A stretch of DNA of 64,000 bases, taken from the NCBI RefSeq assembly GCF_014836905.1, contig NZ_JACSPZ010000001.1, positions 434,001 through 498,000 on the forward strand, read 5' to 3'. Position numbers and translations under genes: made by a program. How positions within the stretch are numbered: the stretch's first letter is position 1; every line of letters starts with the position of its first letter. The notes under the pieces are model-generated. The model made no database searches, was not told the origin of the DNA, and worked only from the letters and a program-made list of their open reading frames with translations. Source of the stretch: Solibacillus faecavium (GTDB lineage Bacteria > Bacillota > Bacilli > Bacillales_A > Planococcaceae). Of the stretch, positions 45,795 through 56,469 are shown piece after piece.

Positions 45795-46757
45795 TTATTG
45801 CTGCCCCCATTTTAAACGGATTTCTTCTGCTTGTACAACCATACGCTGAATTAATTCCTCAACTGTTGGAATATCATTTATTAAACCTGTTACTTGACCT
45901 GCCCATCCATATCCATTTGCTGAATCACCATCGTATATAAACTTTTTGTTCGCTTCTCCACTAATATAATTTTTTAAAGCTTCGTAAGTAGGAGAATGCT
46001 GTTCGATTCCCAAAATTTGATCTGTAAATTCATTTCGGATTACTCTGGCCGGTGCACCAATCGAACGTTTTATAATTGCCGTATCCGTTTCTTCACTTTC
46101 AATTAATGCCTGCTTGTATGCCATGGAAGCATGAACACATTCCTTAGTAGCTATAAAACGTGTTCCCATTTCAATTCCCTCTGCACCGAGTGCATGAGCT
46201 GCTATCCACCCTCGACCATCTCCTATGCCTCCAGAAGCTATGACAGGAATCGATACACTATCTACTACCTGAGGCACCAATACCATCGTTCCTACGTCGT
46301 CTCTCCCTAAATGACCGCCACCTTCTTGTCCAACAACCATGACAGCATCCGCTCCGAGCTGCTCTGCTTTTTGTGCTTGACGTTTTGCCGCTACCAATAC
46401 TAGTTTTTTACAAGATGCATCTTTTAATATATCAAAAATAGGCGCTGGATTGCCTCCTGTAATCGTCACTACAGGTACGTCCATTTCCGCAGCGACTTCT
46501 ACCATTCTTTCATACCCTTTTCCATGCATACCTATCGCAAAATTTACTCCGAATGGTTTATTTGTCATTTCTTTTACTTTTTTTATTTCTTCCTTTAAAG
46601 CATCCGGCGACGATAAACTCATCGCTGTAATTTGCCCTAATGCACCTGCATTAGAAACAGCTGCAGCAAGCTCTGAGTAAGCTAAATATGCCAGTCCACC
46701 TTGAATAATCGGATATTGAACCTGTAATAATTCTGTTACCTTTGTATGCCAATTCAT
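45795..46757 (-). CDS. Nitronate monooxygenase family (FMN-dependent, FabK-like)
   Basis: FMN-binding TIM-barrel oxidoreductase; family members oxidise propionate-3-nitronate or act as enoyl-ACP reductases. Start at ATG 46757 (MNWHTKVTELL, 320 residues) with AGGAGGA seven bases upstream, better than the ATG two codons earlier. Family motifs: PIIQGGLAYLAYSELAAAVSNAGALG, GKPFGVNF-like NKPFGVNFAIG, GQEGGGHLGR (catalytic His region), ASGGIGDGRG and GTRFIATKE. The His after QEGGGH is present as in FabK-like and NMO enzymes. It is inserted between yktA and speA, adjacent in B. subtilis. Confidence 0.88.
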   Translation of the reverse strand: MNWHTKVTELLQVQYPIIQGGLAYLAYSELAAAVSNAGALGQITAMSLSSPDALKEEIKKVKEMTNKPFGVNFAIGMHGKGYERMVEVAAEMDVPVVTITGGNPAPIFDILKDASCKKLVLVAAKRQAQKAEQLGADAVMVVGQEGGGHLGRDDVGTMVLVPQVVDSVSIPVIASGGIGDGRGWIAAHALGAEGIEMGTRFIATKECVHASMAYKQALIESEETDTAIIKRSIGAPARVIRNEFTDQILGIEQHSPTYEALKNYISGEANKKFIYDGDSANGYGWAGQVTGLINDIPTVEELIQRMVVQAEEIRLKWGQQ

Positions 46758-46810
46758 AGCCATTCCTCCTAAAATAAGTGTCTTCATTACAAGTATTCGA
46801 AATATTTATA

Positions 46811-46839
46811 TAGTCAGCATCTTTAATAGGTGCTATAAT
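46811..46839 (+). promoter_or_regulatory. Candidate extended -10 promoter of speA
   Basis: TATAAT (46834-46839) preceded by TGC makes an extended -10; a weak -35 TAGTCA lies 17 bases upstream (46811-46816). An imperfect hairpin AGCATCT / AGGTGCT (46816-46834) occupies the spacer. Confidence 0.55.
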
Positions 46840-46881
46840 TCACTTGTTTTAAAATTACAATATAGTGAGGTGGTACCTGCG

Positions 46882-48351
46882 TTGTCACAGTTAGAGACTC
46901 CTTTGTTTGATGCATTACTCAAGCATCGCAACAGACATCCTATTCAGTTCCATATTCCAGGTCATAAAAAAGGACAGGGAATGGATCCAGCTTACAGAGA
47001 ATTTGTAGGCGACAACGTTTTATCAATTGATTTAATTAATATTGCTCCACTAGATGATTTACACGCTCCTAAAGGTGTGATTATGCAAGCACAAAACCTT
47101 GCTGCCCAAGCCTTTGGGGCTGACCATACATTCTTTTCCGTACAAGGTACTAGTGGCGCCATAATGACGATGATTTTAACCGTCGTCGGTCCAGGCGATA
47201 AAATAATAGTACCGCGGAATGTACATAAATCAATTATGTCAGCGATTGTTTTCGCGGGTGCTATCCCAATTTTTATCCATCCTGAAGTAGATAGTGAGCT
47301 TGGCATCTCCCATGGTATTTCACCTGAGTCAGTTGAGCGTGCACTATTGAAATATCCGGATGCTAAAGCAGTACTTGTTATTAACCCTACTTATTTTGGT
47401 TTTGTAGCAGATTTAAAACGTATTGTTGACATTGTTCACGCGAGAAACATTCCTGTAATTGTAGATGAAGCTCACGGCGTTCATATTAAGTTCCATGATG
47501 ATTTACCCTTATCGGCAATGCAAGCAGGCGCAGATATGGCTGCAACGAGCACACATAAGTTAGGTGGTTCAATGACAGGTAGTTCAGTATTAAACGTTAG
47601 AGAGGGCCTTGTGTCCGCTAAACGTGTACAATCTGTATTTTCAATGTTAACAACTACATCCACTTCCTACCCTATGCTTGCTTCAATTGATACAGCACGT
47701 CGTCAATTAGCAGTTAACGGGCAGAATTTGTTGGACGATGCGATTCGTTTGGCACAAGATGCGCGTAAACGCATCAATTCTATCCCGCATCTTCATTGCG
47801 TGGGGCGTGAGAAGCTCGGTACATCTGCAACTTACGATATGGATCCATTGAAACTATTAATAAGTGTAAAAGATTTAGGGATTACAGGTCATGTAGCTGA
47901 AGAATGGCTTCGAGTAAATGCCAATTTAGAAATCGAACTATCAGATCTATACAATATTCTATGTTTAGTTACGATTGGAGATTCTAAAAAAGAAATAAAT
48001 TTACTTATCAATGCTCTAACACGTATGTCAAAAGCATTTGAATCAGAAGCTTCTATTACAGAGACAAATGTTCAAATTCCCGAAATCCCTGCGCTTGCCA
48101 TGTCACCACGGGATGCTTTTTATGCACAAACAGAAAGCATACCGCTTGCACTTTCTGAAGGTTACATTTGTGCTGAGTTTATAATGGTATACCCACCAGG
48201 GATTCCTATTTTTATTCCCGGGGAAATCATTACGCAAAGTAATATTGATTTCATTAAGATGAATGTTGAAGCGGGTCTTCCTGTGCAAGGTCCTGAAGAT
48301 AGTACGTTACAGAATATACGAGTTATAAAAGAGAGAAAAGCAATATATTAA
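46882..48351 (+). CDS. speA: Arginine decarboxylase, Orn/Lys/Arg decarboxylase family (SpeA)
   Basis: PLP-dependent enzyme decarboxylating arginine to agmatine, first step of polyamine synthesis in Bacillus. Start is TTG 46882 (reading MSQLETPLF, 489 residues), which matches the SpeA N-terminus and has AGGTGG eight bases upstream; GTG 46870 lies within that site. Features: FHIPGHKKGQGMDP, PLP-site FSVQGTSGAI, DEAHGVH, and the Schiff-base Lys in STHKLGGSMTG (about residue 226). The C-terminal domain contains AEFIMVYPPGIPIFIPGE. The family also includes lysine decarboxylases, but position beside pdh and yktA favours SpeA. Confidence 0.92.
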   Translation: MSQLETPLFDALLKHRNRHPIQFHIPGHKKGQGMDPAYREFVGDNVLSIDLINIAPLDDLHAPKGVIMQAQNLAAQAFGADHTFFSVQGTSGAIMTMILTVVGPGDKIIVPRNVHKSIMSAIVFAGAIPIFIHPEVDSELGISHGISPESVERALLKYPDAKAVLVINPTYFGFVADLKRIVDIVHARNIPVIVDEAHGVHIKFHDDLPLSAMQAGADMAATSTHKLGGSMTGSSVLNVREGLVSAKRVQSVFSMLTTTSTSYPMLASIDTARRQLAVNGQNLLDDAIRLAQDARKRINSIPHLHCVGREKLGTSATYDMDPLKLLISVKDLGITGHVAEEWLRVNANLEIELSDLYNILCLVTIGDSKKEINLLINALTRMSKAFESEASITETNVQIPEIPALAMSPRDAFYAQTESIPLALSEGYICAEFIMVYPPGIPIFIPGEIITQSNIDFIKMNVEAGLPVQGPEDSTLQNIRVIKERKAIY

Positions 48352-48358
48352 TATCATT

Positions 48359-48387
48359 ACAGACGACTAATATGTCGTCTGTTTTTT
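48359..48387 (+). terminator. Terminator after speA
   Basis: Nine-base stem ACAGACGAC / GTCGTCTGT with a six-base loop and six T residues, seven bases past the stop. Confidence 0.9.
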
Positions 48388-49078
48388 AAATGAAGTAGAT
48401 TGAAATGAGCGGTATTATAAATGCCCCTACAACCGCACTGAGCCCCATTGATAATGATCCTATAGATAAATCCTCTTCACTATATTCCTTTAGCTTTGTT
48501 AAGCCTACACCATGCGAAGCGCTTCCCATAGCAACTCCTCGGCTAATAGCTGTGTCAATATTAAATACTTTAAATAATATAGGTCCCAAAATAGCACCCG
48601 TAAAACCCGCTACCATAACCAACACTGCAGTTAGAGGTGGAATCCCTCCTACAAGTTCGCTTACTTGCATCGCAACTGGTGTCGTCAATGACTTAGGTAA
48701 AGAAGTATAGATAAAGGCTTTACTCGATCCAAATAATAAAAGAAACGCTACAACACTTATAAGACCAGCTAACATTGCCACAATAATGCTAATTATGATT
48801 GAGTATTTATATTTGAAAATAATATCCCGTTGATTATAAAGCGGAAAGGCTAAAGCTACAACTGCAGGACCGAGCATTTTTGATAGCCATTGACCGCCTT
48901 CCATATAAGTTTCGTACGGTATGTTAAAGATCAACAAAACCGCTACCGTAATGCAAGTAACAGTTAGAATAGGTAACAAAAAAGGATTGCCAATTTTCAA
49001 GTACAGTTTATTTAGTAAAATGAAAAGTAACACTGTACTACTTATGATAAATAGACTTAGCAGAACTTGTGGTAACAT
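48386..49078 (-). CDS. LrgB/CidB family membrane protein
   Basis: Partner of the LrgA/CidA holin-like proteins, linked to murein hydrolase control and, in Bacillus (PftAB), pyruvate uptake. Start at ATG 49078 (MLPQVLLSLFI, 230 residues) with AGGAGGAGG upstream, so its 5' end overlaps the LrgA-like stop by 41 bases. About seven membrane segments with LPKSLTTPVAMQVSELVGGIPPLTA and AMGSASHGVGLTKL, both family signatures. A pyruvate transport role would fit its position beside pdhABCD. Confidence 0.88.
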   Translation of the reverse strand: MLPQVLLSLFIISSTVLLFILLNKLYLKIGNPFLLPILTVTCITVAVLLIFNIPYETYMEGGQWLSKMLGPAVVALAFPLYNQRDIIFKYKYSIIISIIVAMLAGLISVVAFLLLFGSSKAFIYTSLPKSLTTPVAMQVSELVGGIPPLTAVLVMVAGFTGAILGPILFKVFNIDTAISRGVAMGSASHGVGLTKLKEYSEEDLSIGSLSMGLSAVVGAFIIPLISIYFI

Positions 49079-49451
49079 GTTCCTCCTCCTTTTTTCGCTT
49101 TTCTTTTTCCTCAATAATTCTACTAACTTTCCCTGTAATGACTAACGCTAATATTGTACTTATAATTACCGCCAATATGAGGAGCCCACCAGACACCGTA
49201 AGTAATTCCGGATAGTTAATTACTGCTACAGTGGAAGGAATAAAAAATAAGGTTAAAAATGCTAACATAAAACTAGCACCCTTTTGAATGAATTTCACAT
49301 TCAATATTTTGAAATAAAGTGATAACCATAATAATACAAGTCCAATGATACTTCCCGGTATGATAATTCCAGTTAACGAAACTATGTATTCTCCTATTAA
49401 ATAAAATAAAATGATGATACCTATTTGAGCGATTGTACGTATAACATCCAC
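49038..49451 (-). CDS. LrgA/CidA family holin-like membrane protein
   Basis: A 137-residue protein with four membrane segments and the family motif LIGEYIVSLTGIIIPGSIIG, ending in a highly charged tail (RIIEEKEKRKKEEEH). It starts at GTG 49451 with AAGGGGG upstream. It forms a two-gene unit with the LrgB-like gene by overlap. In B. subtilis the space between pdhD and speA holds slp and the SR1 small RNA; I see neither here. Confidence 0.87.
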   Translation of the reverse strand: MDVIRTIAQIGIIILFYLIGEYIVSLTGIIIPGSIIGLVLLWLSLYFKILNVKFIQKGASFMLAFLTLFFIPSTVAVINYPELLTVSGGLLILAVIISTILALVITGKVSRIIEEKEKRKKEEEHVTTSSAKSIYHK

Positions 49452-49574
49452 TTAAAAACCCCCTTGCACACACTTTCATTGTACGACTATTAGAAATTTC
49501 TGTCTATTTCATTCTCTTACTATAATATAAAATATACCATTATTACTTTTGAATATATCCATCCATATAGATAA

Positions 49575-49612
49575 CAAAAAGGCTATGCAGTATTTTCAAC
49601 TGCATAGCCTTT
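49575..49612 (-). terminator. Terminator of the pdhABCD operon
   Basis: Thirteen-base stem AAAGGCTATGCAG / CTGCATAGCCTTT with a nine-base loop; T residues follow on the minus strand (complement of AACAAAAA). Confidence 0.88.
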
Positions 49613-49620
49613 AATCATTA

Positions 49621-51033
49621 TTATTTAGATACGATGTGGATTGGGTTGCCTAATAATACTTCAGCAGCTTCCATCGTAATTTCACCTAAAGTTGGGTGAG
49701 CGTGAATTGTTAATGCTACGTCTTCAGCTGTCATACCAGCTTCGATAGCAAGACCCATTTCAGCGATCATATCAGATGCTCCAGCACCGATGATTTGAGC
49801 GCCTACAAGTAAGCCATCTTCTTTACGAGCAACTAATTTCACAAAGCCTTCTGTTTGGTTAAGTGCTAATGCACGACCGTTTGCAGCGAATGGGAATTTA
49901 GCAGCTTTCACTTCAAGACCTTCAGCTTTAGCTGTTTCTTCAGAGTATCCTACAGTTGCCATTTCTGGATCTGTGAAGCATACTGCTGGAATTGCTAAGT
50001 AGTCAACTACTGATGGTTCACCAGCAATTGCTTCTGCAGCAACTTTACCTTCATAAGAAGCTTTATGAGCAAGTTGTGGACCTGCAACGATATCACCGAT
50101 TGCAAAGATGTTAGAAACTGAAGTACGACCTTGTTTGTCAACTTCCAATAAACCGCGCTCTGCGAATTTAACTCCTACTTCTTCTAAGCCCATTTCATCA
50201 GTATTCGGACGACGACCTACAGTTACTAAAACGTAATCCGCTTCAACTGTTTTCTCTTCGCCACCTGCTTCATAAGTAACTACAACGCCGTTTTCGTTTT
50301 CTTCAACGCCTTTAGCAGATGCGTTTACTACAACTTCAACGCCCTTTTTCTTAAGACCTTTTTTAACGATTTGCGTCATTTGTTTTTCGAAACCAGCTAA
50401 AATATCTTTTCCGCCTTCGATAATTGTTACTTGAGAACCTAAGTTAGCATAAGCTGAACCAAGCTCAGTTCCGATGTAACCGCCACCGATTACTACTAAT
50501 TTACCTGGTACTTCAGGGAAAGATAATGCACCAGTTGAGCTTACTACGCGCTTTGTAAATTTGAATGTTGGGATTTCGATTGGACGAGATCCTGTTGCTA
50601 AGATTGCATTTTTGAATGTATATGTTTGGGCTTTATCGCCATCGATAACACGTACAGTGTTTGCATCTACGAAATACGCTTCACCTTTTACGATGTCTAC
50701 TTTATTCCCTTTTAATAAACCTTCAACGCCGCCTACTAATTTTTTAACAACGCTGTCTTTAAATGCTTGTGCTTTAGACCAGTCAAGCTTTACTTCTGAT
50801 GCAGTAACACCCATATCATCTGAATGTTGTGCATGCTCAAAGCGGTGACCTACTGAAATTAATGCTTTAGATGGGATACAGCCTACGTTTAAACAAACTC
50901 CACCTAATGCTCCACGTTCAACGATTGTAACTTTTTGACCTGTTTGTGCTGCACGAATTGCTGCAACATATCCACCAGGGCCAGAACCTACTACAAGAGT
51001 ATCTAGTTCGATTGGAAAATCTCCTACTACCAT
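49621..51033 (-). CDS. pdhD: Dihydrolipoyl dehydrogenase, E3 of pyruvate dehydrogenase
   Basis: FAD enzyme that reoxidises dihydrolipoyl groups and reduces NAD. The 470 residues have the FAD motif [12 protein letters not shown], redox-active disulphide Cys47-Cys52 in [16 protein letters not shown] motif [33 protein letters not shown] and the C-terminal catalytic His-Glu in [14 protein letters not shown]. Last gene of pdhABCD, four bases after pdhC. Confidence 0.97.
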   Translation of the reverse strand: MVVGDFPIELDTLVVGSGPGGYVAAIRAAQTGQKVTIVERGALGGVCLNVGCIPSKALISVGHRFEHAQHSDDMGVTASEVKLDWSKAQAFKDSVVKKLVGGVEGLLKGNKVDIVKGEAYFVDANTVRVIDGDKAQTYTFKNAILATGSRPIEIPTFKFTKRVVSSTGALSFPEVPGKLVVIGGGYIGTELGSAYANLGSQVTIIEGGKDILAGFEKQMTQIVKKGLKKKGVEVVVNASAKGVEENENGVVVTYEAGGEEKTVEADYVLVTVGRRPNTDEMGLEEVGVKFAERGLLEVDKQGRTSVSNIFAIGDIVAGPQLAHKASYEGKVAAEAIAGEPSVVDYLAIPAVCFTDPEMATVGYSEETAKAEGLEVKAAKFPFAANGRALALNQTEGFVKLVARKEDGLLVGAQIIGAGASDMIAEMGLAIEAGMTAEDVALTIHAHPTLGEITMEAAEVLLGNPIHIVSK

Positions 51034-51037
51034 TTTT

Positions 51038-52426
51038 TTACGCCTCCATTAATAATAGTTGCGGCTCACTTAATAAACGTTTTAAATGATTTAAAGCGTT
51101 TTGTGCAGTCGCACCATCGATCATACGATGATCAAAGCTCAATGATAATGCTAACACATGTGCTGCTACAATTTCACCATTTTTTATTACTGGTTTCTCT
51201 GAAATTCGACCAATTCCTAAAATCGCAACTTCAGGGTGATTGATTACTGGTGTAAACCATTGACCACCTGCAGAACCGATATTTGTAATGGATATTGAAG
51301 CACCTTTCATTTCATGAGATGCTAGCTTACCATCACGTGCCTTTACAGCCAGTTCATTAATTTCCTGTGACAGGCCAAAAACTGACTTACGATCAGCATG
51401 TTTAATAACCGGAACTAATAAACCTTTTTCTGTATCAGCAGCAATACCAATATTATAGTAATGTTTTTGAATAATTTCCTGTGTTGCGTCATCCAGTGAT
51501 CGGTTGAATTCAGGATATTTACGCAAAGTCGAGATTAAAGCCTTCACAACGTACGGTAAATACGTCAATTTAACACCTTGCTCTGCTGCAATATCCTTGA
51601 ATTGCTTACGGTGTGCAACAAGTTCTGTTACATCCACTTCATCCATTAACGTTACGTGCGGAGCCGTATGTTTTGAATGAACCATCGCTTTTGCAATCGC
51701 TTTGCGCATACCGCTCATTTTTTCACGTGTTTCAGGGAACTCGCCTTCAAGTGTAACAGGAGCAGCTTGTTTTGTTTCGGCTTGTTTCTCTTCTCCTTGT
51801 GGCTGTTGAGTCTCTTTTACTTCTTCTGTTTCAGAAGCCGACTCTTGACCTCCGTTTAGGAAGCTCTCAATGTCTTCTTTTAATACACGGCCATTTTTGC
51901 CTGTACCTGAAACTTGCTGAATTTCGACACCTTTTTCACGAGCATACTTGCGAATAGAAGGCATAGCGATAATGCGTTTGCCTGAAGTTTCTGTTTCAGA
52001 CGGCGATGCAGCTTTTTCTGTTTCAGCAGGGGCTTCTGGCTGAGCAGAATCTGCACTTTTATCTGTTTTAGTTTCTTCTTTTTTCACATCTTGACCAGCC
52101 TCAGCAGTGGATTGCACTTGTGCTTCTGTTTTATTCGATTCATTTGATTCGTGGTGGTCATCACCTTTTAATTTTAAATCTTCATAACCTGGTGCATCAA
52201 AGCGAATTAGGGCATCTCCAACAATTGCCACTGTACCTTCTTCCACCAAAATTTCTTCAACTGTACCTTCTACGGGTGATGGAATTTCCACGACCGCTTT
52301 ATCATTTTGAACTTCAGCTAAAATATCATCTTCTTTGACTTGATCGCCAGCTTTAACGAACCACTTGACGATTTCACCTTCATGAATACCTTCTCCGATA
52401 TCTGGTAATCGAAATGTAAATGCCAT
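51038..52426 (-). CDS. pdhC: Dihydrolipoamide acetyltransferase, E2 of pyruvate dehydrogenase
   Basis: Core acetyltransferase of the complex. The 462 residues contain one lipoyl domain with Lys43 in NDKAVVEI, an Ala/Pro/Glu/Lys/Gln-rich linker (about 85-150), a peripheral-subunit-binding domain ([20 protein letters not shown], about 155-190), a second acidic linker and the catalytic domain ending [18 protein letters not shown] with the active-site His. Typical length for Bacillus single-lipoyl E2. Confidence 0.97.
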   Translation of the reverse strand: MAFTFRLPDIGEGIHEGEIVKWFVKAGDQVKEDDILAEVQNDKAVVEIPSPVEGTVEEILVEEGTVAIVGDALIRFDAPGYEDLKLKGDDHHESNESNKTEAQVQSTAEAGQDVKKEETKTDKSADSAQPEAPAETEKAASPSETETSGKRIIAMPSIRKYAREKGVEIQQVSGTGKNGRVLKEDIESFLNGGQESASETEEVKETQQPQGEEKQAETKQAAPVTLEGEFPETREKMSGMRKAIAKAMVHSKHTAPHVTLMDEVDVTELVAHRKQFKDIAAEQGVKLTYLPYVVKALISTLRKYPEFNRSLDDATQEIIQKHYYNIGIAADTEKGLLVPVIKHADRKSVFGLSQEINELAVKARDGKLASHEMKGASISITNIGSAGGQWFTPVINHPEVAILGIGRISEKPVIKNGEIVAAHVLALSLSFDHRMIDGATAQNALNHLKRLLSEPQLLLMEA

Positions 52427-52445
52427 AATTTCTCACCCTCAATTC

Positions 52446-53423
52446 TTAGAATGTTAAAACTTTCTTCGCAGTTTCCATTACGTCTTTATATGTTGGTAAC
52501 CATACACCCTCTGCTTGAGGGAATGAATAAATCGTATCTGGTGCAGCAACACGTAATACTGGAGCTTCTAATGAAAGAATTGCACGCTCTGTAATTTCTG
52601 CTACAACATTTGCTGCAATACCTGCTTGCTTTTGCGCCTCTTGAACGACGATTGCACGACCTGTTTTTTCAACAGAAGCGATAATTGTATCGATATCTAA
52701 AGGCTGAATCGTACGTAAATCGATTACTTCTACCGAGTAACCTTCTTTTTCAAGCTCCTCTGCCGCTTTTAAACTTTCGTGAACCATTAAGCCATAAGAA
52801 ATAATTGAAAGGTCTTTCCCTTCGCGTTTTACATCTGCTTTACCAAGTTCAATTGTGTATGACTCTTCAGGAACTTCTTCACGGAACGAACGGTAAAGTT
52901 TTAAATGCTCTAAGAAAATAACTGGGTTATTATCACGAATTGATGCAATTAGTAAACCTTTTGCATCATACGGTGTTGATGGAATCACCACTTTTAAACC
53001 TGGTGATTGAGCCATTAAACCTTCTAAAGAATCCGAATGCATTTCCGGTGTATGAACACCACCGCCAAATGGGGAACGAATCGTTACAGGTGCATTATAC
53101 GTACCACCTGAACGGTATTTCATACGAGCTAATTGACCACTAATTGAGTCCATTACTTCAAAAACGAAGCCGAAAAATTGAATTTCAGGCACTGGACGGT
53201 ATCCAGTTAACGCTAAACCAATTGCTAAACCACCGATTCCTGATTCTGCAAGTGGCGTATCAAATACACGATCAACGCCAAATTCTTTTTGAAGACCTTC
53301 TGTAGCACGGAAAACCCCGCCGTTTACACCAACGTCTTCACCGAATACTAAAACGTTTTCGTCATTTTTTAATTCGCAACGTAATGCATCTGTAATTGCT
53401 TGAATCATTGTCATTTGTGCCAT
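52446..53423 (-). CDS. pdhB: Pyruvate dehydrogenase E1 component, beta subunit
   Basis: Forms the alpha2beta2 E1 enzyme with PdhA. The 325 residues show [57 protein letters not shown] and [13 protein letters not shown]. Three bases after pdhA; ribosome binding site AAGGAG lies in the end of pdhA. Confidence 0.97.
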   Translation of the reverse strand: MAQMTMIQAITDALRCELKNDENVLVFGEDVGVNGGVFRATEGLQKEFGVDRVFDTPLAESGIGGLAIGLALTGYRPVPEIQFFGFVFEVMDSISGQLARMKYRSGGTYNAPVTIRSPFGGGVHTPEMHSDSLEGLMAQSPGLKVVIPSTPYDAKGLLIASIRDNNPVIFLEHLKLYRSFREEVPEESYTIELGKADVKREGKDLSIISYGLMVHESLKAAEELEKEGYSVEVIDLRTIQPLDIDTIIASVEKTGRAIVVQEAQKQAGIAANVVAEITERAILSLEAPVLRVAAPDTIYSFPQAEGVWLPTYKDVMETAKKVLTF

Positions 53424-53426
53424 GGC

Positions 53427-54545
<1,119 letters not shown>

Positions 54546-54611
54546 TTACATCCCCTTTAAACTGTATTAAAAAATTCATTATTTTTACTAGTACAATATA
54601 ACTCTACCCCG

Positions 54612-54640
54612 AGTATAATGAATAAAAATCTATCGGTCAA
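54612..54640 (-). promoter_or_regulatory. Sigma-A promoter of pdhABCD
   Basis: On the minus strand TTGACC (54640-54635), exactly 17-base spacer, TATACT (54617-54612). Near-consensus; predicts a leader of about 60 bases before the pdhA ATG. Confidence 0.85.
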
Positions 54641-54688
54641 TCATTGTTTACCATCTTTATTAAAGATTTTTCATATTTAACTTCAAAT

Positions 54689-54713
54689 TGATACAGTTAC
54701 ATCACCTGTATCA
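54689..54713. promoter_or_regulatory. Operator-like inverted repeat upstream of pdhA
   Basis: TGATACAG (54689-54696), nine-base spacer, CTGTATCA (54706-54713); a perfect 25-base dyad of the size used by GntR- or TetR-type dimers. It lies about 50 bases upstream of the pdhA -35, so it could be an activator or distant repressor site, or belong to def. The binding protein is unknown. Confidence 0.45.
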
Positions 54714-54904
54714 CAAAATCTCTTTCGCTGTACTATAATAGAAAACTTTAAAACATTCTATTATTATTCTGTTAATAGTTCTTCAACAATATTTATTCCC
54801 TTAATTCGAATTCTTAAATCGGAAATCCCGAAGTTTTTTCTACTTCCCTTATCAAGAGTCGTGTATACTTATTCCAATAAGTTTTTACTGAAAGGAAGTT
54901 TCAC

Positions 54905-55462
54905 ATGATTTTAATGGAACACATTATTCGTGAGGGCCATCCCACATTACGAACACGCGCAGAGGAGGTTTCCTTTCCGTTGTCTGCGGAAGACCGCAAA
55001 CTTGCAGAGGATTTGTTGCAGTATTTAATTAATAGCCAAGATCCTGAGATTGCCGAAAAGTATAATCTACGAGGGGGCATTGGCTTGGCTGCTAACCAAG
55101 TAAACAGCTTAAAGCGGATGTTTGCCCTACATTTGGAAAACGAAGATGGTGAGTTATTAAGCTTCGTTGCCGTCAACCCTAGAATTGTCAGTCATTCTGT
55201 TGAGCAGACTTATATAACGAGCGGCGAAGGATGCCTATCTGTAGATCGCGCTGTTCCAGGCTATGTTCCTCGTTATGCTCGGATCACAGTTAAATTTATG
55301 ACTGTGGACGGAGAAGAAAAGAAAATGCGTTTATCAGGACTTCCTGCTATCGCCTTTCAACATGAGCTTGACCATTTAAACGGTATCATGTTTTACGATC
55401 GAATAAACGAAAAAGACCCATTTGAGGTAATTGAAAATAGCATTCCATTTGGTAGAGATTAA
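54905..55462 (+). CDS. def: Peptide deformylase (YkrB/DefB type)
   Basis: Fe-dependent enzyme removing the formyl group from nascent proteins. The 185 residues carry all three motifs: GGIGLAANQVNSL, EGCLS in SGEGCLSVDRAVPG, and HExDH in AFQHELDHLNGIMF (about residue 152). The long insert after motif 1 marks a type 2 enzyme. AAGGAAG precedes ATG 54905. Next to ykrA as in B. subtilis. Confidence 0.96.
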   Translation: MILMEHIIREGHPTLRTRAEEVSFPLSAEDRKLAEDLLQYLINSQDPEIAEKYNLRGGIGLAANQVNSLKRMFALHLENEDGELLSFVAVNPRIVSHSVEQTYITSGEGCLSVDRAVPGYVPRYARITVKFMTVDGEEKKMRLSGLPAIAFQHELDHLNGIMFYDRINEKDPFEVIENSIPFGRD

Positions 55463-55470
55463 TACTAAAA

Positions 55471-55550
55471 ACGCGTGTGAATTAAATATTCACACGCGTC
55501 AGACTGTAGACAAACTTGAAGAAATTCAAGTTTGTCTACAGTTTTTTGTT
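55471..55550 (+). terminator. Two tandem terminator hairpins after def
   Basis: First hairpin: ACGCGTGTGAAT (55471-55482) / ATTCACACGCGT (55488-55499). Second: ACTGTAGACAAACTTGAA (55503-55520) and its complement (55525-55542), an 18-base stem with GAAA loop followed by TTTTTGTTTT. The second is a very strong terminator; the first lacks a T-run. Confidence 0.88.
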
Positions 55551-55619
55551 TTAAAATAAAGTTTACCAGTGAATACCATTGATTTCTTCAAATGAATGAA
55601 CGAAATCAATTTCTTTATT

Positions 55620-56390
55620 TTATATTAGTTTAAGTTTTTCCATCGCCAGAGCCAGCCCGTCTTCATCTACATGCGCTGTTATCATTGACGCTGCTTCCTT
55701 CGCTTTTTTATGACCATTCCCCATTGCGACACTTTGAGGGAATTCCGAAAGCATTTCGATATCATTTAGCCCATCCCCAAAGGTAACGATCTGTTCATCT
55801 GAGTAACCGGTATACTCCAGCAATTTTTTTATACCGTTCGCTTTCGATCCCCCTTTTGGCAACATATCGCATGATTGGGGATGCCAACGGACGAATTGCA
55901 CTTCAGGAAACTGTTGTTCATAAATTGGCTGTTCCTGTTCATTTATAAAAATTAATGTTTGATAGACTGGCGTATGCAAATAATAGTTTGCATCGATTTG
56001 CGGGTACGGAAAATAAAGTGTAGCCAGGCTTTGTTCGATACTCTCATAATCACCTGCCGAGGCAATCATTTCTTTTTCATTAAGAAAAACAAATGGATGA
56101 TTTCTTTGTGAACCGAAGCTTAAAATTTCCGTTAGCGTTTCATTTGCAATTTGATCGGTATAAATAACTTTTCCTTTATAAACAACATATTGTCCATTGA
56201 ACGTCACATATGTATCAATCTGCAATTCTTCCAATATATCTTTTATCATGAACGGAGCTCGACCTGTTGCAATCGCAATTTCATGACCCTTTTCACGCGC
56301 TTTGAAAATCGCTTCTTTTGCAGAATTCGGCAATTTTTTATTAGAATCGTACAGTGTTCCATCTACATCAAAAAATAATAATCTTTTCAA
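55620..56390 (-). CDS. ykrA: Cof-type HAD-family phosphatase (YkrA)
   Basis: Haloacid dehalogenase-like phosphatase of the Cof/YidA group acting on small phosphorylated metabolites. The 256 residues begin MKRLLFFDVDGTLYDSNKKL with catalytic Asp8 and Asp10, followed by ATGRAPFMIKDIL, a C2 cap domain in the middle, PKGGSKANGIKKLL, and metal-binding TFGDGLNDIEML. Convergent with def. Natural substrate unknown. Confidence 0.9.
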   Translation of the reverse strand: MKRLLFFDVDGTLYDSNKKLPNSAKEAIFKAREKGHEIAIATGRAPFMIKDILEELQIDTYVTFNGQYVVYKGKVIYTDQIANETLTEILSFGSQRNHPFVFLNEKEMIASAGDYESIEQSLATLYFPYPQIDANYYLHTPVYQTLIFINEQEQPIYEQQFPEVQFVRWHPQSCDMLPKGGSKANGIKKLLEYTGYSDEQIVTFGDGLNDIEMLSEFPQSVAMGNGHKKAKEAASMITAHVDEDGLALAMEKLKLI

Positions 56391-56419
56391 CTTAAATTCT
56401 CCTTTATTTTCAAAGACCC

Positions 56420-56448
56420 TTTACAGAAATCTGAATATTTAGTATAAT
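56420..56448 (+). promoter_or_regulatory. Near-consensus sigma-A promoter of the micro-gene
   Basis: TTTACA (56420-56425), 17-base spacer, TATAAT (56443-56448). It predicts a start near 56455, immediately upstream of the GAGGAG ribosome binding site, so the mRNA leader would be only about 15 bases. It is divergent from ykrA. Confidence 0.8.
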
Positions 56449-56469
56449 GAGAGCGAGGAGTGATGACCT

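Noticed and set aside
55553-55622. Nested inverted repeats TTGATTTC/GAAATCAA and AAATAAAG/CTTTATTT near the ykrA stop
   Set aside because: Weak AT-rich stems with a long loop and no T-run on the ykrA strand; not clearly a terminator or site.
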